From positions 310,001 through 374,000 of the forward strand of contig NZ_VRKN01000005.1 in the NCBI RefSeq assembly GCF_008080435.1: a stretch of 64,000 nt of DNA, given 5' to 3'. The translations under genes were made by a program, and so were the position numbers. Below are positions 1 through 7,673 of this stretch, one piece after another. This stretch comes from Enterobacter asburiae. Lineage in GTDB: Bacteria > Pseudomonadota > Gammaproteobacteria > Enterobacterales > Enterobacteriaceae. Numbering within the stretch: the first letter of the stretch is position 1; each line of letters begins with the position of its first letter. The notes under the pieces were generated by a model. It was given only the letters and a program-made list of their open reading frames with translations. It was not told where the DNA came from and did no database searches.

Positions 1-261
1 CATCAGGATGATAATCAGCCGGACGTCTTTGCTTTTCTGCAGCAGGGTCTGACATTCGCGTTCGGTTTCGGCCCAGTTAATGGGCTCCGCCGCTTCAACA
101 AAGTTGCCGTATTCCACGCCCAGTTTTGGCTGGAGCCGGGACTGCAACATGATGAACGCGGGGTCGTAATCGAGCGTCTCGCCGCAGGCGTCGCTGCCCG
201 CGATGGGCGACATCAGGGGCTGGTAATAATCGGAACAGGTCAAATGGTATGTTTGATTCAT
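1..261 (-). CDS. tssA: T6SS protein TssA, N-terminal part (runs off the left edge)
   Basis: This is the first 87 codons of a gene read leftward from the ATG at 261; the rest lies outside the window. The peptide has the features of the ImpA N-terminal domain: an early PIxGxxxCGE segment, then LDYDPAF, and a conserved NWxExE block where WAETERE is seen. TssA proteins organise baseplate assembly and sheath polymerisation in the cytoplasm. It is the promoter-distal gene of a leftward tssF-tssG-tssA group, 35 bases beyond tssG. The C-terminal domain, which separates TssA subclasses, cannot be seen, so the subtype is unknown. Confidence 0.85.
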   Translation of the reverse strand, partial: MNQTYHLTCSDYYQPLMSPIAGSDACGETLDYDPAFIMLQSRLQPKLGVEYGNFVEAAEPINWAETERECQTLLQKSKDVRLIIILM

Positions 262-296
262 CGCACGTATCTTTTTGCTGTGGGTATAAGCGTTAA

Positions 297-1289
297 CTAG
301 CGGTGATACATTTCCGGCTCGAAGCTCATGCCGAAAACCGGGTCATCACAAGAATTACGCTCCAGCCAGCTTGCGTAACCAAGCTGGTGGGAGCCATCAA
401 GCCGGGCCTGCGGCACCTGATCGGCTGCCAGTACCAGTTGCACATCCCAGGCATATTCAAAACCGATAAAGCTGCGCACCAGTTCACGCAGCACCGACAT
501 ATCGCTTCCCCACGGGCTGAACAGCATGTACTGGGGAAGGGTCAGCGGCCCCATGAGCAGCTTGAATTTATGTTGTCTGTCCAGCACGGTGTTGCCGAGG
601 ATCGCGCCGTCTCCCAGTAGCCCGGCGCAATGGCTGTCGCCGAGCGCGGTTTGATCGTTGCGCTCCAGGTAGATCCATTGCAGTTCAAACTCTTCCATGC
701 GAACCGGAACGCCAAAGTAGTAATGCATCGCCCCCAGCAAGCCGTCCGGGTTACGAGCTTCGCGAATAAGGTGGGCGGAAGAGGCCAGCCGGGCGTGGAT
801 AGGTAACGGATCGGCAGAGAGCTCAGCCGGATCGAGGCCGATCAGGCTGCCGACGTAAAACGAAAACCGCTCGTCGTCTTGCCTGTCCAGCGAGGCGGTA
901 TCCTGCGATAAAAACCACGCGCGATAAAACAGGCTAAGCGCGCGGTGGTGAAAGATATCGACAAAATCAATCAGCGTAGGGTCGTGCTGCTCATAGCGGG
1001 AGTAAGCCAGTTCGGAAAGATGGAGCGGCATGGCGCCTTGTGCCCCCCAGATACCCAAACCAAAAAGCTGCAGCTTGATTTTGTCATCCTGCTGACTAAT
1101 GGCGGCGATTTCACGTGGTGCAAAGGCCATGCTGGCCACTTGTCCTAGCCGAAAACGCTCCTGTGAGGGCAGCAGGGCTTTGCCGGGGGGCGCTAACTCA
1201 GGCGTGCGGGCGGCAATTGCGCGCATCGTGCTGATAAAACCCGCTTCCCAGGGCTTGCTGTCATCAAACCAGGCGTCGACGGATTTCAT
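297..1289 (-). CDS. tssG: T6SS baseplate subunit TssG
   Basis: A 330-residue protein of the TssG (ImpH/VasB) family, close to the usual family length. Family marks include the early FRLGQVASMAFAPREI segment, a GLxGxxGxxPLHLSEL-like block (here GLGIWGAQGAMPLHLSE), and FHHRALSLFYRAW. TssG joins TssF and TssE in the wedge of the baseplate that docks on the TssJLM membrane complex. Its start overlaps the end of tssF by four bases (ATGA), so the two are translationally coupled. It lies in the same leftward operon as tssA. Nothing suggests damage. Confidence 0.95.
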   Translation of the reverse strand: MKSVDAWFDDSKPWEAGFISTMRAIAARTPELAPPGKALLPSQERFRLGQVASMAFAPREIAAISQQDDKIKLQLFGLGIWGAQGAMPLHLSELAYSRYEQHDPTLIDFVDIFHHRALSLFYRAWFLSQDTASLDRQDDERFSFYVGSLIGLDPAELSADPLPIHARLASSAHLIREARNPDGLLGAMHYYFGVPVRMEEFELQWIYLERNDQTALGDSHCAGLLGDGAILGNTVLDRQHKFKLLMGPLTLPQYMLFSPWGSDMSVLRELVRSFIGFEYAWDVQLVLAADQVPQARLDGSHQLGYASWLERNSCDDPVFGMSFEPEMYHR

Positions 1290-3166
1290 AATGCGCCTCG
1301 TCTGCCGGGACGCGCTTTCCAGCGCGCGATTAAGCCGCGCTGCATGGAGTGCAGTTCGGTTTCGGTAAAGATATTGATTGCCGCGTGCCGCGCCAGGTAG
1401 TTTTCCATCACCAGGCCAAAGAGGTACGGACTAATGCCGGAGAAACCCTCTTCATCGACGGTTAAACTGCAGCACACGCCGCGTCCGTAAACCAATAACC
1501 CCTCCTCTGACAGGCGACGCACCACGGGCTCGGTTTTACACCCGACCAGACTGTTAATTTGCGTCAGGGTTTCCGTATCGGCGGAGTTGGTGAACAGGCG
1601 CAGCATATTACGCAGCGATTCGCCGCCCCGGGCGTGTTCCATCTCGCAGAGAGGAAGATAGTTAAAGCTAAGCTGACGGATAAGCCGCCACGCTGCCTCA
1701 CCGATGGCGAACGGCGAACGCGGGGCGCTTGGCGAGCTGACGAAGCGGGCGCCGTGAACCGGAACGGAGTCCGACATGGTCAGCTCAAGGTTGCCGGTAC
1801 TGGTCAGCAAGCGGGGCAGGTCGCGGTTGGTTACCATGGCGTCAACCAGCAGGTAGCGAATATGTTCGCTATAGGGCGCTTCCTGTTGATCGACCAGCGA
1901 AATAAAAATCTCCGTGCCGCTGTAGGGCGTGCGGGTGTCATATTTACGGTGGCTCGCCTCTTTCACCCTGACTTTTCGTCTGATAGAGAAATAACGGCCA
2001 AAATTACCGGTGTCGCTGTGTCGGGTTTGGTAGAGCGGATTAAAGGTTAGCTCTTCGCTGGTTTCCGCCTGTAAGCCGAAGACTTTATCGACGGAAAAAA
2101 CTTCATAGTCCATAGGACGGCTGCGATCCGGCACAATGTGGAAATTATTCAGCGCACGGTTAACTTCAATTCGGTCCACGCGTTTGGGAAAGAGGTTAAT
2201 CACCGCGGTGCAGTGCAGTAAAAAGCGCGAGGCGTCCAGATGCGGCACCAGATCCTGCGGCAATGTGTTGAGCAGTATAATAATTTCTACTTCATTGGTA
2301 TTATTCCCTTCCAGCGCGGCGGCCAGCTGGGCGATCGAGAAAAAATAAAATCGCTCGCGACAGGCGATATATTCCTGAATCAGTGTGTGCCCGTGGAACA
2401 TATTCCATTGCAAGGGCAGCAGGCTCTGATCTGGCGCCAGACCTTCAAATTTTAACGCGTCTTTGACGATAACGTGATGCTGATTTTTTTCACCGTCTCC
2501 GCTACGTACCACCACCGCGACATGCCTGCTGTGAAGCAATTCAAAGGTATGTGATACCACGCGTTCATCACCCTGAATATAAATGGGTAACTCATCCAGC
2601 CCGTTCAAATCTGAAAATACTAAATCCCCCTGTAAACGCAGCTTGATGCGCAGCGCGCCTTTTAACTGCTGGTGGTTGAGGCGATGGATTTCCAGGTTAG
2701 GAATATCAGGAGGAACAGAGGTTAACCGTACCTCTGCAATATCCAGCGGCCACAGCGTGACGTCCTGGTTATTTCTGAATTCGCAACGCGTCATTTCTTC
2801 AGGCAATAACCGACTGTAAAAAGTGCTTTTTTTGGGGATGACGTAGCCTTGCGTTAAATCGCCTTCTTTTAGATTTGGCTGTAGCTGAACGACCCCCATC
2901 GACGGCATCGGCGAATTGTAGTTTGGGTAGATGATATCCAGTAATCGTTGGGTGAATTTAGGAAATTCTGCATCGAGTTTTATCTGCGTTCGCGCAGATA
3001 AAAAGCAGAATGCCTCAATCAGACGCTCCACGTAAGGATCGGCAGTTTCTATCCCCTGCATCCCCAGTCGTCCGGCGATTTTCGGGTGCCGCTCAGCAAA
3101 CTCCCGCGCCATTTCTCTGACAAACGTCAGTTCCTGGTTATAGTAATCTAGAAAGTTGTGTTCCAC
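1286..3166 (-). CDS. tssF: T6SS baseplate subunit TssF
   Basis: TssF (ImpG/VasA family) forms the baseplate wedge with TssG and TssE. The family N-terminus is obvious: LDYYNQELTFVREMAREFA followed by ERHPKIAGRLGM. I chose the GTG at 3166, which gives 626 residues. It has a GACGGGA Shine-Dalgarno-like stretch six bases upstream and puts the family signature at residue 6. The frame stays open to an ATG at 3241, which would add 25 residues (MIVKNAFNSRIR...) that do not look like TssF. The gene is first in the leftward operon, divergent from tssH across about 290 AT-rich bases, and overlaps tssG at its 3' end. Confidence 0.93.
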   Translation of the reverse strand: MEHNFLDYYNQELTFVREMAREFAERHPKIAGRLGMQGIETADPYVERLIEAFCFLSARTQIKLDAEFPKFTQRLLDIIYPNYNSPMPSMGVVQLQPNLKEGDLTQGYVIPKKSTFYSRLLPEEMTRCEFRNNQDVTLWPLDIAEVRLTSVPPDIPNLEIHRLNHQQLKGALRIKLRLQGDLVFSDLNGLDELPIYIQGDERVVSHTFELLHSRHVAVVVRSGDGEKNQHHVIVKDALKFEGLAPDQSLLPLQWNMFHGHTLIQEYIACRERFYFFSIAQLAAALEGNNTNEVEIIILLNTLPQDLVPHLDASRFLLHCTAVINLFPKRVDRIEVNRALNNFHIVPDRSRPMDYEVFSVDKVFGLQAETSEELTFNPLYQTRHSDTGNFGRYFSIRRKVRVKEASHRKYDTRTPYSGTEIFISLVDQQEAPYSEHIRYLLVDAMVTNRDLPRLLTSTGNLELTMSDSVPVHGARFVSSPSAPRSPFAIGEAAWRLIRQLSFNYLPLCEMEHARGGESLRNMLRLFTNSADTETLTQINSLVGCKTEPVVRRLSEEGLLVYGRGVCCSLTVDEEGFSGISPYLFGLVMENYLARHAAINIFTETELHSMQRGLIARWKARPGRRGAL

Positions 3167-3456
3167 ATTGCATCCCGTCAATTTCGCGACTTTCTTTAAT
3201 ATCGCCCGGATTCTAGAATTAAATGCGTTCTTCACGATCACACTTTTTATCGTCTTTGGCGAAATTAGGAATCCCGTTTGAGCGATTTTCTTAAATCCTG
3301 CCTGCTATTCAGATTAAAGGTTTTTCTTATTGCTAAGTATGTTTAGTATTAATCCGAAGTAGCCAGTTGTGTCTCTGTGAATACTTCCAGCGCAGGCAGG
3401 AAAAATCTGTTCCACTACAGGAGTAGTGGCCGAAAACGACGTCAAATTAAAATGGG

Positions 3457-6147
3457 ATGAGTTTTGTTGTGGCGATTACCAGAAAAAACCTATTCGGAAA
3501 ACTTAATGTAAGCCTGTTTAAAAGCGTGGAGAGTGCCACTACGCTGTGTAAATTACGCGGTAATCCTTACGTTGAATTGATTCACTGGTTAAATCAGATT
3601 TATCAGCAGCAGGATAGCGATATCCGCCAAATTGTTCGGCATTTTGAACTTGATGCGGAAATTCTCGAACGTGATTTTGCTCAGGCATTAACGCGCCTGC
3701 CTGCGGGTGCCAGTTCTATTTCAGATTTTTCATATCATATTGAACTGGCTATCGAACGGGCATGGATATTTTCCAGCCTGGAGTGTGAGAACACGCGTAT
3801 TCGTAGCGGCCATTTGCTGATGGCGCTGCTGACCACCATGGAATTACGCCGCGCACTTTTCGGCATTTCGTCGGTATTCGAAAAAATTCCGCTGGAACAG
3901 TTAAGCAAAGATCTTGGCTACATTATTCGCGACTCTGCGGAAGAGAGCGAAGCGGGCGGTGCGATGGTTTCCGCCGAAGCGGGCGTACCGGGCGAAGCCA
4001 GCAACGCGATGGGCAGCACGCAGAGCGGCGGACTGGCGCAATATTCGACCGATCTGACCGCGCTGGCGCGGGAGGGCAAAATTGATCCGGTGCTGGGGCG
4101 GGATAAAGAGATCAACACCATGATCGATATTCTGTTGCGTCGTCGACAGAATAACCCGCTGCTCACCGGGGAAGCGGGGGTAGGGAAAACGGCAGTTGTG
4201 GAAGGTCTGGCGCTCGCGTTAGCTGCCGGAGAAGTACCGCCCGCGCTGCAAAACGTTCGCCTGCTGACGCTGGATGTCACCGCACTTTCAGCCGGGGCCA
4301 GCATGAAGGGCGAATTTGAAGCGCGTTTAAAAGCGGTGCTGGAAGACGCCGCCAAATCAGTCGAACCGGTCATTTTGTTCATTGATGAGGTGCATACGCT
4401 GGTTGGCGCGGGCGGCAATGCCGGTACCGGGGACGCCGCTAACCTGATGAAACCGATGCTGGCCCGCGGGCAGCTGCGCACCATCGGCGCGACAACCTGG
4501 AGCGAGTTTAAGCGTCACATCGAAAAAGATCCGGCGCTGACGCGACGCTTCCAGGTGCTGCAGGTAGAGGAACCGTCGGAGGATCTGGCTATCGCCATGC
4601 TGCGCGGCCTGCTGCCGGTACTGGAAAAACACCACGGCGTCTGGGTAATGGATGAGGCGATTCGCGCCGCCGTGCGTTTATCTCATCGCTATATTCCGGC
4701 CCGGCAGTTGCCCGATAAAGCGATCAGCCTGCTGGATACGGCATGCGCCAGGGTCGCCGTTGCGCAGCATGCGCCGCCGACTGAGCTACAGCTGCTGAAA
4801 TTCCGTCAGCAGTCGGCTCAGGCTGAACTGTCCATGCTGGAAAAAGCCATTGGTTTTGGCAAAGAGGACGACAAACGGCTTCAGCCGATTCAGCGCGCTA
4901 TCGACGACCATGCAGAAGAAGCGACGGTGCTGGAGCGGCGCTGGGCGCAGGAGTGTGAACTGGTGGCGACGATTATCGATACCCGTCAGCAGCTGCTCGC
5001 CGCCACGGTGGAAGATCCGCAAATGCCGGAAGCGGAAAAAATCAGTTTCCTGCAGTCTCGTTTGAATGAACTGGAAGCGACGCTGAGCGAGATCCGCGGT
5101 GAAAAGGCGCTGGTGCAGACGGAAGTGAACGCCAGCATAGTGGCGGCGATTGTGGCGGACTGGACGGGCATCCCGGTGGGGCAGGTGCTGAAAGACGACG
5201 TCAGCGCCGTCATGGAGCTGCCGCAACGTCTGGCGGAAAAAGTCATTGGCCAGACGTATGCGTTAACCTGCCTGAGCCAGAGTATTCAGACCGCGCGCGC
5301 CGGGCTTGCCGATCCGCAAAAACCCTTTGGCGTGTTCATGCTGGTTGGCCCTTCCGGGGTCGGGAAAACCGAAACCGCGCTGGCGATTGCCGACCAGCTT
5401 TATGGCGGCAATCAGAATCTGATCACCATTAATATGAGTGAATATCAGGAAGCGCATACGGTTTCTTCCCTGAAAGGGTCGCCGCCGGGTTACGTAGGAT
5501 ATGGCGAAGGCGGCGTATTAACCGAAGCGGTACGTCGCAAACCTTATAGCGTCATTTTGCTGGATGAAGTCGAAAAAGCGCACTCCGATGTACATGAACT
5601 GTTTTTCCAGGTATTTGATAAAGGGTCGATGGAAGACGGTGAAGGTCGCCAGATTGATTTTCGCAATACCGTTATTTTGCTGACCAGCAACGCCGGTAGC
5701 GACATTATTAGCAGCACCTGCGCCGATCCGCAAACCATGCCTGATGAAGAAGGCTTGCTGAAATTACTACAGCCCGCGTTGCTGAAAGTATTCCCGGCTG
5801 CGTTTTTAGGCCGCGTCACCGTTATACCTTACTTACCGCTGGCGACGGATTCACTGCAGCATATTGTCAGAATTCACTTGAACCGCATCGCTGAGCGTGC
5901 GAAAGCGCAGTATGACATGGCGCTTACCTTTAGCGATGAACTGGTTCAGCACGTTGTTGAACACTGTCCGGTAGCGGAAACCGGTGCCCGGATGCTGATC
6001 CGTTTTATTGAGAAAAATATTTTACCAAAGATTGGCAGTGCACTTTTAAACCAGGTCGACAAAGCGGCAAAAAATAAAACAATAGCCATGCAGTGCATTT
6101 TATCTGAAGAAAAGGAAATTGATATTGTGATGCAAGTGGAGGGCTAG
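3457..6147 (+). CDS. tssH: T6SS sheath-recycling AAA+ ATPase TssH (ClpV)
   Basis: An 896-residue ClpB-type ATPase that strips and recycles contracted TssB/TssC sheath. The N-terminal region has the ClpV signature RKNLFGKLN and LRGNPYVELIHWLNQI. The first AAA+ module has Walker A GEAGVGKT near residue 237 and Walker B ILFIDEVHTL near 307. A coiled middle region follows. The second module has Walker A GPSGVGKTE near 631 and the ILLDEVEKAH Walker B. Length is normal. The ATG at 3457 is the upstream choice; a GTG at 3469, preceded by GGGATGAG, is a possible alternative. The gene is separated from tssB and tssC by a fimbrial operon, an unusual arrangement. Confidence 0.95.
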   Translation: MSFVVAITRKNLFGKLNVSLFKSVESATTLCKLRGNPYVELIHWLNQIYQQQDSDIRQIVRHFELDAEILERDFAQALTRLPAGASSISDFSYHIELAIERAWIFSSLECENTRIRSGHLLMALLTTMELRRALFGISSVFEKIPLEQLSKDLGYIIRDSAEESEAGGAMVSAEAGVPGEASNAMGSTQSGGLAQYSTDLTALAREGKIDPVLGRDKEINTMIDILLRRRQNNPLLTGEAGVGKTAVVEGLALALAAGEVPPALQNVRLLTLDVTALSAGASMKGEFEARLKAVLEDAAKSVEPVILFIDEVHTLVGAGGNAGTGDAANLMKPMLARGQLRTIGATTWSEFKRHIEKDPALTRRFQVLQVEEPSEDLAIAMLRGLLPVLEKHHGVWVMDEAIRAAVRLSHRYIPARQLPDKAISLLDTACARVAVAQHAPPTELQLLKFRQQSAQAELSMLEKAIGFGKEDDKRLQPIQRAIDDHAEEATVLERRWAQECELVATIIDTRQQLLAATVEDPQMPEAEKISFLQSRLNELEATLSEIRGEKALVQTEVNASIVAAIVADWTGIPVGQVLKDDVSAVMELPQRLAEKVIGQTYALTCLSQSIQTARAGLADPQKPFGVFMLVGPSGVGKTETALAIADQLYGGNQNLITINMSEYQEAHTVSSLKGSPPGYVGYGEGGVLTEAVRRKPYSVILLDEVEKAHSDVHELFFQVFDKGSMEDGEGRQIDFRNTVILLTSNAGSDIISSTCADPQTMPDEEGLLKLLQPALLKVFPAAFLGRVTVIPYLPLATDSLQHIVRIHLNRIAERAKAQYDMALTFSDELVQHVVEHCPVAETGARMLIRFIEKNILPKIGSALLNQVDKAAKNKTIAMQCILSEEKEIDIVMQVEG

Positions 6148-6243
6148 ATAAACATTTAATCTACAGGAAGTATGTAATAACCAAAAAGCGATCTTAGGGT
6201 CGAGAAGTTTTAATTTGAATAACGCTAATATAGGGAATTTGTT

Positions 6244-6786
6244 ATGTCTACTTTCAAAATGACATTATGCGCGCTGGCGATGGCGACAGTATCAACTTCT
6301 GCGCTGGCCGCCACGCAGGGTACCGTAACGTTTAACGGTGAACTGATTACCAGCACCTGCGAAATTGCCACTGATTCTATTGATCGCCAGGTACAGCTGC
6401 CGACGGTTGCGATTCAGACTCTGGCCAATTCAGGTGACACTGCGGGCTCGAAAGGTTTTGATCTGAACGTTGAAAAGTGTCCTACCGGTATTACTCAGGT
6501 CGCGGCGCACTTTGAAGCTATCGGCAGCTCTGGCGTTGATAGCGCAACTGGCAACCTGACTAACCAGTTCAGTCCGCCGGATGCGAATACCCCTGCGGCG
6601 GCGAACGTACAGGTTCGTCTGTATAACTCTAACGAGCAGCAGCTGAAACTGGGTGAAACCGGCGCACCTGCTGCCGTGACCAGCGGTAAAGCGACCATGC
6701 GTTACTACGGCGGTTACTACGCGACGGGTGCGACCACTGTAGGTAAGGTTTACGCGCAGGCGGCTTATACCATCGCGTATCCGTAA
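6244..6786 (+). CDS. Fimbrial major subunit (type 1-like pilin)
   Basis: A 180-residue pilin. Residues 1 to about 22 form a Sec signal peptide with a cut after ALAA. The mature part begins with a GTVTFNGELITSTCEI segment typical of pilins, where the Cys pairs with that of VEKCP to form the pilin disulphide. The C-terminus ends in the alternating pattern YAQAAYTIAYP used for donor-strand binding to the chaperone and neighbouring subunits. It is the first gene of a chaperone-usher operon and is followed by a strong hairpin, which fits a highly expressed major subunit. Which fimbrial clade it belongs to is not settled. RBS AGGGAA precedes the ATG. Confidence 0.88.
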   Translation: MSTFKMTLCALAMATVSTSALAATQGTVTFNGELITSTCEIATDSIDRQVQLPTVAIQTLANSGDTAGSKGFDLNVEKCPTGITQVAAHFEAIGSSGVDSATGNLTNQFSPPDANTPAAANVQVRLYNSNEQQLKLGETGAPAAVTSGKATMRYYGGYYATGATTVGKVYAQAAYTIAYP

Positions 6787-6809
6787 GTCTTTCCGTCAGG
6801 ATTGAATCC

Positions 6810-6827
6810 GGGGCGAGAAATCGCCCC
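6810..6827 (+). terminator. Intercistronic hairpin after the major pilin gene
   Basis: A perfect 7-bp GC-rich stem, GGGGCGA and TCGCCCC, closes on a GAAA tetraloop. It is followed by TGTTAAG rather than a run of T, so it is more likely a partial terminator or an RNA-stabilising end than a full stop. Its place between the pilin and chaperone genes fits the usual way fimbrial operons make more pilin than assembly protein. That role is inferred. Confidence 0.6.
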
Positions 6828-6875
6828 TGTTAAGCCATTTTATCACATAGACCGTTTTACCCGCGGGGCAGTACT

Positions 6876-7637
6876 ATGAAATATCAACGAGCACTATTAT
6901 TAAATACTTTTCTCTTTTTCGCGCTGGCAACGGCAGCCCACGTTGCTTTTGCCGGGATGACCATATCCGGTACGCGGGTGATTTTTCCCGGTTCTGAAAA
7001 AGAGCAGACGGTGAGAACCAATAATAAAAATGACACACCGACACTGGTTCAGGTCTGGGTTGATGATGGCAATAAAAATACTGACCTTAATAATATTAAG
7101 GTGCCATTTACCGCTACGCCGCCCGTTTATCGTGTAGAGCCTGGTAAAGGACAGAGTGTACGTCTTATTTATAATGGTATGCCATTGCCGCAGGATCGGG
7201 AGTCGGTGTTCTGGTTTAATATGCTGGAAATTCCTCCGATGAATGAAAAAGTCAATGACACCGATCGTCTGGAACTGGCATTCAGAACCCGTATTAAAAT
7301 ATTTTATCGCCCGACCGCGTTAAAGGGTAGCAGTGCCAATGAATTTGAAAAACTGCGTTGGGAAATCATTAGCCCGACCCGAGGTATTAAAGTGAATAAT
7401 CCAACGCCTTATTATTTTTCATTTGATTCGGCGATCGCCTATTCAGGAAACACACAATATCCTCTGGTGGCGGATATGATCCCACCGTTTGGCAGTAAAG
7501 AATTTGCACTGGCGAGTAAAAATAAAGTGCCAGCAACGATCGGTAGCGTTGAGGTCCGCCTGATTAATGACTACGGCGGCGTTGTTAAATATCAGTTGAC
7601 TCATTCAACGGGTAACACCCTGTCAATAAAGAAATAA
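6876..7637 (+). CDS. Periplasmic fimbrial chaperone
   Basis: A 253-residue PapD-like chaperone. A signal peptide ends near AHVAFA, and the mature protein starts GMTISGTRVIFPG. Family features in order are the first Ig-like domain with TLVQVWVDD, then FWFNMLEIPP, the LAFRTRIKIFYRP segment that ends domain 1, and the second Ig-like domain with NPTPYYFSF. It caps fimbrial subunits by donor-strand complementation and hands them to the usher. It lies between the major pilin and the usher genes, 36 bases from the latter. Length and motifs are intact. Confidence 0.93.
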   Translation: MKYQRALLLNTFLFFALATAAHVAFAGMTISGTRVIFPGSEKEQTVRTNNKNDTPTLVQVWVDDGNKNTDLNNIKVPFTATPPVYRVEPGKGQSVRLIYNGMPLPQDRESVFWFNMLEIPPMNEKVNDTDRLELAFRTRIKIFYRPTALKGSSANEFEKLRWEIISPTRGIKVNNPTPYYFSFDSAIAYSGNTQYPLVADMIPPFGSKEFALASKNKVPATIGSVEVRLINDYGGVVKYQLTHSTGNTLSIKK

Positions 7638-7673
7638 TAAGACGCTGAACCGCCTGGCGGGGGAGACAAGGAC

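Noticed and set aside
3167..3241. 25-codon extension of tssF
   Set aside because: Not similar to known TssF starts, and the GTG at 3166 has a better ribosome-binding site. It remains possible, so it is mentioned in the feature.
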